Program-made: the position numbers and the translations under genes | Shown here: one piece after another, positions 35,417 through 47,399 of the stretch | Layout of the letters: every line of letters begins with the position of its first letter | Position numbering within the stretch: the first letter of the stretch is position 1 | From: Siderastrea siderea | Lineage: Eukaryota; Cnidaria; Anthozoa; Scleractinia; Rhizangiidae | Reading direction: 5' to 3' | Assembly (NCBI GenBank): GCA_964030785.1 | Contig: OZ034978.1 | Coordinates: forward strand, 12,699,953 to 12,763,952 | DNA: 64,000 bases | The notes under the pieces: generated by a model | Told to the model about the DNA's origin: nothing | Seen by the model: the letters and a program-made list of their open reading frames with translations, nothing else | Database searches by the model: none

Positions 35417-35601
35417 GTGTAGCCTGCGTAGCAAGCGTTTCTGTAGGCTTTTGTTCACTCTTGACGCTTTTTTCGCTTTTTGGATCCGCGAAATTTGGGG
35501 CAAGGGCAAAAAATACGGCCGGGATTAATTACGTTTCCCGCGGCCACACTGCGAGAAATGCTTCAAACTACGGAAACTGCTTGCTACCAAGGCTTTGGCG
35601 G
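35417..35601. mobile_element. Short MITE, tagcctgcgtagcaagcg end
   Basis: Left tagcctgcgtagcaagcgtt and right aactgcttgctaccaaggct are imperfect inverted repeats, with a GC-richer interior. No target duplication was recognised. Confidence 0.45.
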
Positions 35602-37300
35602 GTGTAAGTCATGATTGTAAAAATAAAATCTATCGAACATTCCTACTTAAATTCACGGCCACCAGACAGCGATAGAAAAAGACCACGCAGAGCGAAAAAG
35701 AAACCGTGCGCGAAGTTCTTGGGAGTAGCCCTGACCTCATAGACAGCAAAAGATAAGCTAAGGACTTTGAGAAAACCTTTTCATGGGTTTGCAGCTCGAA
35801 CTATCAGCTACTGTGCTGTTTTTGCTTTTAATTTTTTAAATTCAATTTACGGGGGTCTTTTCCGAGCGAGGATAAGATGCACAGCCAAGATGAATTTCAT
35901 TCACAGGCAAAGAGGTTACTATAACGGCGCCAATTCATGTGTTTTGTCTTAACCATTTCCCACTTTACGATAGCTTCTTTTATGAATTTTTCCTTCATTC
36001 TTCATTCCCTTCCTTGCGGGCGTGTATTTTCTATCTGAAAGTGGTTGCGAGATTTCTATCCCTTATAAGAGTGCGGGTATAAGTATCCAGGTAAATAGAA
36101 TTTTTTCAGACTGAATTTTCAGCTCCGCCATTCTTTGTGGAGTAAGAAGGTTGAATGGAAAATGCAATTAAGAGCACATAGTCATTAACATTCAATTGTT
36201 ATGTTGCATTAGTTTTACATTTCTGCTTCTTTTGTTCAAAAGAACACTGTATCTTCTCAAAGAATAAAAGAGAGTCACGAGATTGCCTCTAAGCGTTGAT
36301 TTTATCAAGCGATAGTGTTTTTATGCATTGTTACTGAGCATCGGGGCGGAGAGAGGCGCGTTAATGGTTCATGGTTTCGTCATACCTCAACTTTTTTGCA
36401 TATCTAATTGCACTTCTTAAATCAATGATATTTGACTAGAACGAGGGCGAAGTTGCAACCATCTTCGTTGGGTGCACGCACAGACCAACGTGACGGTTGA
36501 TTTCGAGTACTGAAGAATAAACTTTCAAGAAGTTTACAAACATTTTTTATCTCATTGTCTCCAACAAAGATCGCATGTCGGGACTAGGCACAGCTCACGG
36601 ATTGTCAAACTGAACACTGGAAATGATGTAATCAAGAGCCGAAAGGTAACATTGAATTAGCTTTCCAGTTTTCTAAGTATCTGACATCCAGTCAGACATT
36701 CCAGTGATTTGATTTGTGTTGATAGTTTGATATCTGTTTGGTTAAGTAGCAGATTACATCCGTCAGATATATACAGTTGAACTATAGTTTCCGTAGTTTA
36801 ATCAATTCAATATTCGATACAAATTTGCAATTACTCTTTTACTGGTTGCTTTTCGTGAAAAATGTTCGTTGTTTTTTTGGTTGTATTTCCACCAAGGTGC
36901 AAAATTCACTACCCCAAATAATACGAGATCATAATTGAGTTCTGCTAATTTAAGAACTAGTAACATACTTTTGTAAGTCAGTAATAATTAACAAAATGAT
37001 CGGGTTATGAAGCTCAGCAAAGTCCTTTGTTTTATGTTTTTGTTACCGTTTTCAGCCTTGACCGTGCACAAACAACAATAGGTTTTGAAACTGCATGAGC
37101 AACTAACAGAAATGTCGCTGTTGAGTTATTCAGCCATAGTTTGCGAACGTAAAACAAGATTGTGCACGGCCGTAGTACTTTCAACATAAAATGAGGCACC
37201 TTTGTTATGGCCCGTGAAACTTGCAAGGTTTCATAACCAGTCCCTCGAGAAACTATGGTTAAAGTAAAGTGATGTTTTTTTAAAACATTTTTAGCAGAGT
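35602..37300. other. Intergenic DNA, nothing recognised
   Basis: AT-rich. It must contain the promoter and a 5' non-coding exon of the PRRT-like gene, which cannot be placed by eye. Confidence 0.4.
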
Positions 37301-37304
37301 GAGT

Positions 37305-37530
37305 CTGGTTGGCTTGGTTTGCCGAGATTGGCGCCCAGCACGTCTGTTAAACACCAAAAAATCAACTTCGCGCGGTTATATGAAAGACAAAATCGCAGCC
37401 CGGCTAGCTGGGTATCGCGACGCGAAATTTTGTTTGAGAGCAAAATGGCTTCACCAGAAAATCGATATTTCTTTTTGTATACAACACACATATAAGAGTT
37501 TATCAGAGCAAAAAGCCACAAGGTCAAATG
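37305..37530 (+). repeat. Diverged partial copy of the 7263-7806 MITE interior
   Basis: The tracts tggtttgcc, cagcccggctagctgggt, gcaaaatggct, agatcgatattt-like and gtttatcaga occur in the same order and spacing as at 7310-7590. The terminal repeats and the large palindrome are missing. Confidence 0.65.
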
Positions 37531-37769
37531 GTGGCCAAAAACAAACAGAGAAAAAACATGCAAATGCGGAAAGCAAAACGTCAGGTGTTTTTCTACAAAC
37601 ACAGCTTCTTATGCTGGGTATCCGAACTAAGTTAGTAAGTGTTAAAAACCACTTCGTAACTGTTCTCCTGACAAGTTCCTTACCGTAAAGCCCTTTTACT
37701 AGTATCTAAACGTAAACACAGCTCACATTTATATTCTTTTAGCACAAACTGAGAACTATTGGCTAACCA

Positions 37770-38888
37770 ATGGCAGAAGGGGAGCCTCATGCTGCTACGC
37801 TATCAAGCACCACTGGAGACAGCCCTGCTGACGCTGAGCCCATTCCAGAGTGGGGCCCTGCACTGCAAACCTGGCAATGGGCCTGGGACTTGCACTGGAT
37901 TGGATTTGGTGTCCTGTTCACCATTTTTGCCGTGTACTCTATGATATCATTGATAGAGATCCCAAGCACAAAACGTAAAACGAAACGAGGGCATTTAGCG
38001 ATGGTTGTCGCGAGCCTCTTGCTCATTCTGGGCTTGACAAGGGCTTTATTTCTCTTTATTAATCCCTACGAGTCAGAACAGTGCAACATATTGCCCTCAT
38101 GCCCGGTCGTGCTGTCTCGGATACTGTTCGGTATCGCCCTGCCATGCATCACGGCTTCTTTCTCACTGATCCACTTGGCGTTTCTTCAAGTGACGAAACT
38201 CAAGCTGTACCCAGAAAAACTCCAGAGCACCAAGTTCTTGTCGTGCGTCATTGCGTTTCATTTTGGACTTGCGCTTATCACAGAAGTGATGATCTCTCTG
38301 TTCGCCGACATGAAAATCCTCAGCATTGTCTGTCAATCATTCTTCATTGTGTTCAACTTGGCTCTCTCTGTTAGCTTCATATACAGCGGCACGAAAATTG
38401 TCACTTACGTCACACGAAACCACACACACGTGAATCGCCTTGGAGAGGCAAGCATGCGCGCCAGGAAAACCAAGGACACGAAAAACGCCGGAAAACTGAG
38501 CACCCGACGCTATCGACCGAACGTGTCCAAGCTTGTCAGGATAACCTACTTTACCGTGTTCCTGGGCTTCGCAGGCTGTGCGCTACAACTGTACTCGATT
38601 TTTGGTGTGCATAACATGTACAAGGACGAAGAAATGTCGCCTCCGGAACCTTGGCCCTGGTTGATATTTCAGTCGTTATACCGCGCTGTGGAGCTCGCTG
38701 CTGGCTGTACACTGGCATATGTGGGCCCGCGACAAGTCAGCAACAAACGACATATGCTCATGCGCTGTCTTGTTTGCTGCCTACATGTGCGGGAAAGATC
38801 CGGAACTCAAAAATTATCCAATTTTTCCAATGAGGCCCAAAGCAGTCAGAAACAGTTGACTAGCGAGAGACAAGATAGCGCTACGTAA
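37770..38888 (+). CDS. Seven-helix membrane protein, PRRT3/PRRT4-like
   Basis: A single coding exon of 372 residues. A polypyrimidine tract ends in AG at about 37742, so a spliced 5' UTR is likely and the ATG at 37770 is the first in the exon. After a short acidic N terminus come hydrophobic helices at about 42-62, 75-97, 114-140, 155-178, 181-206, 254-280 and 294-318. A basic loop lies at about 207-253, and the C-terminal tail is rich in Ser, Gln and Lys. RALFLFINPY followed by ILP and a helix of the form ALPCITASFSLIHLAF resembles the conserved core of proline-rich transmembrane proteins 3 and 4, though the proline-rich N-terminal part is absent here. The family function is unknown. A membrane location is seen; any other role would be guesswork. 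Confidence 0.75.
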   Translation: MAEGEPHAATLSSTTGDSPADAEPIPEWGPALQTWQWAWDLHWIGFGVLFTIFAVYSMISLIEIPSTKRKTKRGHLAMVVASLLLILGLTRALFLFINPYESEQCNILPSCPVVLSRILFGIALPCITASFSLIHLAFLQVTKLKLYPEKLQSTKFLSCVIAFHFGLALITEVMISLFADMKILSIVCQSFFIVFNLALSVSFIYSGTKIVTYVTRNHTHVNRLGEASMRARKTKDTKNAGKLSTRRYRPNVSKLVRITYFTVFLGFAGCALQLYSIFGVHNMYKDEEMSPPEPWPWLIFQSLYRAVELAAGCTLAYVGPRQVSNKRHMLMRCLVCCLHVRERSGTQKLSNFSNEAQSSQKQLTSERQDSAT

Positions 38889-38918
38889 TTTGGCTGCGTG
38901 AGTTATAGAAATACGAAG

Positions 38919-38924
38919 AATAAA
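38919..38924 (+). other. Polyadenylation signal AATAAA of the PRRT-like gene
   Basis: A canonical hexamer about 30 bp after the stop codon, implying a very short 3' UTR if used. Confidence 0.55.
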
Positions 38925-41232
38925 GAACCTTGAGAGCTCTGGAACAAGTTTTATCGAGACGAATGGCACGCGGTCATACTATTTTAGTATCTCTTGAAAA
39001 AGCTAAAAAGTGTCTTGGCATCAATAGAATTCCAAAAATAATGGTCTAGCTTCGTTATTGAAGCCTATTTTACGGCACTGAAACTGTTTCCTGTCGTCTA
39101 TTGATACCGATGGTAAAGATGGAAATGGCTTGAAACGTGAAAAAATTGGGCCAAGTTTTTCAAGGTTTGATGCTATGTTCTCAAAAATCACAAAAACATT
39201 ATTATGGTTTGCTCTCCCTGATAAAATTTATTTGATATGTTCCTCGTAGTTTTACAGGAGCATTTTGTGTATGAGTGAAGGCACTAGGAATTGACCTAAA
39301 ATAGCAAAATCCTCGTGACATAACCCCTTTAATCATGGAATTACATAGGCCCTTCATGTGTCGAAAGAAGCTAAAAGTGAGACATTATTCACTTCTGAAA
39401 TTAAAAAACCACAACTATTTATTATACTTGTGATAAAAAAGAAAAAGACAGTGATAAGGAAAACACCACTTGACAAATATAACAAAAACTCTGAAGGAAA
39501 ACAGATAGTTTAGAACCTGAAAATCTGTTGAGAACCGATGAAATGTCACCGGATTTCGTTATAACGCTAAAGTTGTGAAAGAGGGGAGGGTGGAAGGCAT
39601 GACCCTCATAAATGAACCCCTGAAACATGGATTAGAATATTAAATATCTGTTTGAAACTATTATCTTATTCCCGAACATTTTCGCGGCATCAGAATTTTG
39701 CACTAAAATTAAAATCACTTTAAATTTGATGTTACGAAAAAATTAAGATAGTTTTTATTAGACGAGACGTTCAACAAACTATCAATATTGCACAGTCGCG
39801 AAATTAGGTTGTTGCGAAAATTGCCTGTGATAAGTTAGACGCTGTTACAAACGTTGTGCTACTCCCGCACGAAGCTGGCTCGACTGAAGCACAAATTGAC
39901 TTAAGACGTCAAGTCAAATTTAATTCAGTCGAATTTTTAAAACACGTTCTCTAAAACAAAACACTTACCAGAGTTGTACCAATAAATTAACCTTTAAAAT
40001 TTATTTATAATTTATAAATTAAGTTTGCCACGCCATGAAACCACGTCATATTAAACTCATGTTACTGTCGTGTAACACGACGGAGCTTGCATGCTACACG
40101 GCAGTGCCACGACTGTGGTTTCAAACTCTCTAGGCTTCACTTTGTTGATTAATAAATTAAAAGAAGCCTCTGTAACAGTTCTGTTTAGCAAACAAAAGAT
40201 TACTATAAGAATAATAGAACACTGAAATGAATACAGTTAAATATCTCATTTGTAGTTAATAAATTAAGTCTATAGTTATTTTTTTGTACCTTAATGACTT
40301 CTGGAATGGAAAACATGAGAACAACGAAACCTGTGTTCACCCCTAAGCAAACCTTTCCCGCCAACTCGTAGCAGGAACATGCAACCGGTGCCAAAGGCGG
40401 GAAAACGCTCCTAAGCAATGTTTCCTGATTGGTCGAATGAACAACAAGTTTGCTCTGATTGGTTAGAGGGCATCGAACGAGACGTCAAAAAGTTTCAACA
40501 CAAAACCAAAGCAAGCTGACGACAGTCTAAGGAATCTGCTCCTTTTCGCTGCCTGGTAATGCACTGACATTATTGAAAAGACGATAGAGGGTTTATTTTT
40601 GCAATGGGGGTGAAAGAACAACGACTCGTTTAATTAACTTTGAAAAAGGACCTTTTTCGACGAACCAAACTAAACACAGCTACTGTGATCAATTTTCTGA
40701 TGGTTTTCTGACAAGTTACTTTTCAGCTGTCACGTCACGCTTTGTAACGTCTAAACACGATACATCACTGATACACTGCTTATTAAGGTAACGCGTATGA
40801 TATACGACAGCTAATACATGAAAGCTCTCTAATATTCAACCTTACGCAAGTTGATAACTTTAAGTCACGCCTATGCCTCACAAATGAGTGATCTCGAGTC
40901 GCACTTCGCGCCACACAAATCCATGTCTGCACCACACAACCTACGAGAGAGATGACTTGGAGAGAGGCGGAAAATGTGACTCGCTCGCAGGTTTCTGACT
41001 GTGTACCAACGTTTTGACGGACACCTACGACTCAATTTGTGTCGCGCAAATGTATGACTAAGTCACGCTTTAAGTCACGCAAATCTGTGTTACGTGTCAC
41101 GGATGTCTATTTCCTTGTGTCACGTTTTATACCTCACAGGACTAGGTATTTTGCCGAAGGAGGTGACGTTTGTTATCCCATTACAAGCGGGGTTTTGATT
41201 CAGGGAAAGCTTTCCCGTATAGTTTCAATCCA
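38925..41232. other. Intergenic DNA between convergent genes
   Basis: The PRRT-like and F-box genes converge here. An AT-rich palindrome lies near 39990-40025. No gene or element recognised. Confidence 0.45.
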
Positions 41233-41450
41233 TCACGATCTAGACAGCTGCTCCGCTAATAACGAGGGATAATCGGCCTCCAAGAAATCCACTGCATCAT
41301 CAGGCCGCCACCATAACGAGTCCTCAGCCATCCAGGTCTCGTCATCATCAACTATGTTATGAAGGTGCTCGTCATCTTCATCACCATCAACAAACTCCTC
41401 AAACTCATCATCCTCGTCGTCCTCATCGTCTTCCTCGTGATAGAAAGCAC
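41233..41450 (-). CDS. FBXL gene exon 19: acidic C-terminal tail
   Basis: The acceptor ctgttctcag precedes 72 codons including the stop. Residues after AFYH are mostly Glu and Asp for about 30 positions, followed by ETWMAEDSLWWRPDDAVDFL and ending LLAEQLSRS. The nucleotide sequence underneath is a (GAN)n-like tract, so the acidic run may have grown by slippage. It joins in phase to exon 18 (44419-44306, beginning AIDEEEISRVQP). The 2.86-kb intron between them holds the large hairpin element. The acidic run resembles tails that bind basic partners, but no specific function can be read. Confidence 0.8.
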
Positions 41451-44400
41451 CTGAGAACAGTAAAGAGATATTAAACTCGGGTAATTCCGCATGCGTAAAA
41501 GATTCCATATATTTTATAAATCACCCCTCCCCCCAGAACCCACCGGAGAAGTCGAGAGAAAAGAGGAAAGCGGCTTTGTTTTTTATCTGCGCGGTGTTTC
41601 GCTGAAATACAGTAACTCGGACAAACTTGACAGATTGAAATGAGTGAGAACCTTGACCGTGAAAATCCTAGTATGAACAATTCTGTCCTCTCTCCCCCAT
41701 TATCAATGTTGCTTTGCGCCAAAAATTTATGACGAACAGCCAGTCCTTCAAAACAAAAGATTCAGTGAAGGGAGGAGGGAGAACATTTCTGCCATCTTGC
41801 TCGGGTTTCCGTGCAGAGAAATGGAGAAAAACCCTCCCAAATTACGTCTGTCCAAGATAGGAGGAAGAAGGAACATTAATTAAGGTGACTCGATCGAAAT
41901 AAATAACTCGCTCTATGCCTCTCTAAAAAGTCTAATAACATCGTCATTTCTTACTCGATTGCCTTGAAACTTTCGCATTTTACACACAATTTATCGAGAA
42001 ATAATACGTATGTCAACACGTAGATGTACTGTTCGTTAATTTTGCGTGATTTTGCTTTTTTTGAACACTACTTTTTTGATAAAATTGCTATTCTAACAAA
42101 ACTGAGCGCTACGATTTGGTTTAAACTTCTAGAATCAGCTTATAATAACATCTTACCTTGACTCTTCAAGTTTCCGCAAAATCGTAGGAACAGAAATCCC
42201 GGTACAATTTGAACGTCAAAATAACAACCCCAGACGGACTTCAAAGTTTGGACCCCTCAAGCGCTTTCCAAATTTGACTGAAGAGCGTAATAACTCCAGA
42301 TAAAGTAAGTTCAATGTATCGTTATAGTTAGTTCCAAACCGCATTTGGCTTTCCGCAACGATGAAAAAGTTTGGGCGGCTATTATAAACTCACTTTCTGC
42401 ACCAAAATATAACGAAGTCGCCAAATTCACGTTTTTCTGAATTATATGAAAACTAACCGGACGAACTGAATAAAACTACCGGACCATGAAACTGGACCTT
42501 TTACACATGCTTTGCGCTATTTTACTTTGCTGGGGCGGTCTTGGTTTGGACAATATATTTTTTGAAAGTGATGCACTATCGAAACTCTGTTCTGTATACG
42601 GCTTTGTTATTATCTGAATCCCACAGTAGCGCTATGCAAATTTCCTTTCATTTGATGAGAATTTGAGGAATTTACACATTGGCTAGGGGGGTGCATTGAC
42701 GGTGTGTGGTCGCTACACGCTTTGGTGGTTTACGTATTTGTTCTATAATTTCATGATCATGCTAATTGAAAGTAAAGGAACAATTATTATCCTATGAAAT
42801 CCTATGTTGATATCAGGCGACACACTTTTTTGTATATCTCAAAAGGACGATTTTAACCTTCACTGGCATGACATTATAGACACGCAAAACCACTCAAGCG
42901 TGTGGCGACCAAACATCGTCAATACACCCCCCTAGCCAATGTGTAAATTCCTCAAATTCTCATCAAATGAAAGGAAATTTGCATAGCGCTACTGTGGAAT
43001 TCAGATAACAACAAAGCCGTATACAGAACAGAGTTTCGATAGTGCATCACTTTCAAAAATATATTGTCCAAACCAAGACCGCCCCAGCAAAGTAAAATAG
43101 CGCAAAGCATGTGTAAAAGGTTCAGTTTCATGGTCCGGTAGTTTTATTCAGTTCGTCCGGTTAGTTTTCATATAATTCAGAAAAACGTGAATTTGGCGAC
43201 TTCGTTATATTTTGGTGCAGAAAGTGAGTTTATAATAGCCGCCCAAACTTTTTCATCTTTGCGGATAGCCAAATGCGGTTTGGAACTAGCTATAACGATA
43301 CATTGAAGTTACTTTATCTGGAGTTATTACGCTCTTCAGTCAAATTTGGAAAGCGCTGGAGCGGTCCAAACTTTGAAGTCCGTCTGGGGTTGTTATTTTG
43401 ACGTTCAAATTGTACCGGGATTTCTGTTCCTACGATTTTGCGGAAACTTGAAGAGTCAAGGTAAGATGTTATTATAAGCTGATTCTAGAAGTTTAAACCA
43501 AATCGTAGCGCTCAGTTTTGTTAGAATAGCAATTTTATCAAAAAAGTAGTGTTCAATTAAAGCAAAATCACGCAAAATTAACGAACAGTACATCTACGTG
43601 TTGACATACGTATTATTCCTCGATAAATTGTGTGTAAAATGCGAAAGTTTCAAGGCAATCGAGTAAGAAATGACGATGTTATTAGACTTTTTAGAGAGGC
43701 ATAGAGCGCGTTATTTATTTCGATCGAGTCACCTTAAGTTCCATACAAGTCATTTTCTAGCGTAGACAGCCCCTGAATGTGCAGAGTAGTGTACCCTGAT
43801 TCGTTCCGTGTTAGGCTATCAGCTTATCCTAGTTTCACTTCTCACATACATTTAAATTTTTAAGATAGCATTTTGTACAATTCAAATGCAGTTACATCTA
43901 AGACAAATTACCCAGCTAGTCAACAGGGATTATAGGCACATAGAAGGCAGGTATTCACTACAAAGAACATACCATTCAAAGCGGAGAACTATAATGGTTG
44001 AAATTAGGCAATACAAAATATACATCGAATGCATGATTCAAAGTGAAAGCGTGAAAACGCCGGAGTCCGTATGGAAGGGGAACATTGAGGAAACGGGGGC
44101 GGGAACTGGGGGGAAATGGGATTTATGAGAGAACAAAGCAGGAAGTAGAAACAAATGAATAGTATTTTACAGTCGTAAAAGCGCAAAGAGGCGGCAGCCC
44201 CCAAGGGAAGTGTACAGGAAGCAGGAAGCTGAGAGTCCCCCAGTCCCCCAGTCCCCCAGCCCCCCTCCCCCAGCCCCCCCTCCCCAACCTCTACAAATGA
44301 CTTACCAGAACCATAAGAAGGCACGGCGTCAGTCCTCTCACGAACGGAGAAGTCATCACAAAGCAGGTTACACTGACACAGTGTAGGCTGCACTCGAGAT

Positions 44401-47229
44401 ATTTCCTCCTCGTCTATGGCTGTACCTGATGGGTTAATTGAAAGTTATTCCTCAGTTACCACAGGCAACCATTTATTGCGGCAAAAAATATTCACGATTT
44501 GTTCGACTGCTTCGCAAATCGCAAAATTAAATGCCACAGTAATTTCTACTCACGAAATTTTTCCTATTTCGCAGATTGCGCACAATTTTGCGCAGATTTC
44601 TCAGATTGCCACAATTTCATTCTGCCATGGTATCGAAATTTACTATGTTGTTCTTGTTGAGGTTACACCGACACAAAACAACAGTAAGGCAGTACGTTAC
44701 TTTCTGTGTCAAACAAAAATGAGCATATCGTTGAATAAACAGATTTCTTGTTTGTCTCCTGTTCTTATTATTTTAGGAATATCATCCTTTTCTAAAGCGC
44801 TGAAACTCGTTATTTTTGCGTCAGCAAAATCTTTACACAATCGCGAAATTAAAATTACCCGCGAAATGCAACATTTCCAAAATAGCAAATTCTATAGTAT
44901 CGCAATAATAGTTCCCCTCAGGTACTCCTTATTTATTTATTTATTTATTAATTTTTTATTTATTTATTTATTTTATCAACCCTTTTGATAATTAACCATG
45001 ACTTTTCGGTATAAAGTTCACCCTTTCACTCCCAGAGTCAGTTATGGAGTCATAAAGGTGATTCTAACTTCTGAGTTTGCGGGACGAAATCCTATGATGT
45101 GATCATTCAAATGAAACCTCTTCAGCAGTACTTTCACATGGTACCATTTATATTTAATTATTTTAGAAAATGAAATTTGGGATTCGTCTTGAATTTTGAT
45201 TTGAGGCACTCCTGGCAGTGAAAGGGTTAAAGCCCTTTTTCCTACCTCCAAGGATGCAAGTTAAAATGGGTCGATCCTCTGATGTACAGTAGAATGTAAA
45301 CAGCTCAAGAGAGGTGTTAGTGATGCCAGTGCAGCCGCTAAGATCCAGAAGTGTCAAATCACGGCAGTGTTTTAATAGACTCTCAATTGCTGTAACGTAA
45401 TGAGACAACAGTTTATTAACGCGACCTGTCACTGTCAGGGCCGAGGAGTAGAAAGGAGTTAATGAGGTCTTTGGTTCAGTGGTTGAGCGTATTCTCGAGG
45501 GTTTTCAATCGTACCATTGATCAGCAGCTCTGGAATATGTCCAGAACCTGAATCAGATCACTGTGGACATTATCGGTCATTCTTTCTTCAAAACCAACAC
45601 TTTTCCGTATTTCTAGTGTTTCCATCTTTGGTTAACTTGTCATAAAGTAAGAAATGATCAATGCTTTGGTTCGTACAAAACACCGTCTGTTTGGTTTTCG
45701 TAGGGAGAATAGGGATGGGGAGCTTTATAAACGCTGAAGATAATAGTGCCCCTATTATCAGATGGGGAAAAAAGTGGGGGGGGGGGACAGGGACCTCAGG
45801 GGAAAGGGGAAAGAGAGGCGGATAGTTTAGACCCTTGAGTCCCGTACTATCAAAAGGTCTAGGTATATATCTCTTACATTTGTCAGTAAGTCCAGGGCAC
45901 GCTCTAGCCACTACCCGCTCTAGGGTCCCATTACCGGACAGCTGAACCACACCTTCATCCGTTATCTGAGGAGAAAGGAATGTCAATTAGTTGGTGAAGG
46001 AAGCGCCGGAGTTGATCATTTCCTTATTTCTTTTCGGGACCTACAGAGCTAGAATCAAGGGAAGATTCGCCATGTCAGTTTATTTTCTTTTCCTTAATGT
46101 CGAAATATGTCAGAGGACGAGAAAAAACAACGAACTATACCTTCACAATAAAAAATGGGAGCCCTTTGTTTCCTAATGGTACAGTAGCTAACACCTCTGC
46201 GATTAACGTAAGTTAAACAGTATTGCTTTTAGTAATCTTCAGGTGGAGTAGCGTAGTATGGTGCGTAATGTAGAGTGTAGTGTTATGTCTTTTTGTGTTG
46301 TCTACATAGTATAGGCGACAAACAAACATGTCAGAACGCATGTAAAGTTTATTTGTAATTCTGTCTTGCATTTAACATTCATTAAAAAATTTCAGAGGAT
46401 GAAACCAAGATGGTGATAGAAACCACAAGATTCGAGAAATGAGGCTATATGGATGAGGGTAGCTTAGGACAAGGAGGGCTAAAAAGAGGCCACAGCCTTC
46501 AAGGGATATGCCAAGTATAAATCACGAAAATCATAATTCGTTCAAGCTTGATATAACCGATTCTCATCTTGCCAATCTATCGACATAGCAAATGTCCCTG
46601 TGATCCGACCACTGCTTCTGGCTTCAAACCATTATTTACTGTAAGTACAATCACTGAACTTGTTACTGGCCAAACATGTAACTAGCCAAACTAGTGTGTA
46701 GTACAATTTAGTTTCACCTGGCTTGCACTGTACCTTGTTAAAAGGAAAACAACAAGGTTTATATCACAGGACACCCACCTTGTTGAGATAGCTTAAAACA
46801 AGAGACGAAAGCTGGTAACATGACGCCAAACATTGTAATCCTGCATCTGTGATTCCCTCTTGACACGAGTCCAGGTTCAGAGAGCTGAAAAGACAAGTTC
46901 ATAGCATCTTAACATTAGAGCATCTCACATGGTCCCTGGATTTTCAACAAATAAATGTTCATAAGTCAGGACGAGGATCATATTGGGGAAATATTGAGTT
47001 CTGTGTATGTAGATGAAATTCTAAGTGTGACCATTCAAATGAAAGCTGTTGAGCAATACTTGACTGTGACGCTGTTTTTCAAACTGTACAAGATGGTTTT
47101 AAGGACTGAGTGTAAGGATCCGAAATCTTGAAGTGTGACCGATCCAATGCAAATTATAGCTCTTTATTTTGGCGCTCTTTGTTATGTTGTCTAGTGACTG
47201 ACTGACTGACTGACTGACTGACTGACTGA

Positions 47230-47296
<67 letters not shown>

Positions 47297-47305
47297 GCTG
47301 GCCGG

Positions 47306-47337
<32 letters not shown>

Positions 47338-47342
47338 TCGAG

Positions 47343-47399
<57 letters not shown>

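Noticed and set aside
37299..37688. Plus-strand frame of 129 codons
   Set aside because: Its first half lies in the diverged copy of the 7263-7806 MITE.
44416..44988. Plus-strand frame of 190 codons
   Set aside because: It runs through gcgaaatt-type repeats and a (TTTA)n tract and overlaps the acceptor side of FBXL exon 18 on the other strand. No domain is seen.
45440..45590. Possible tRNA-like tract (ttggttcagtggttgagcg)
   Set aside because: The first part resembles an A box, but no B box at the right spacing or cloverleaf could be made.
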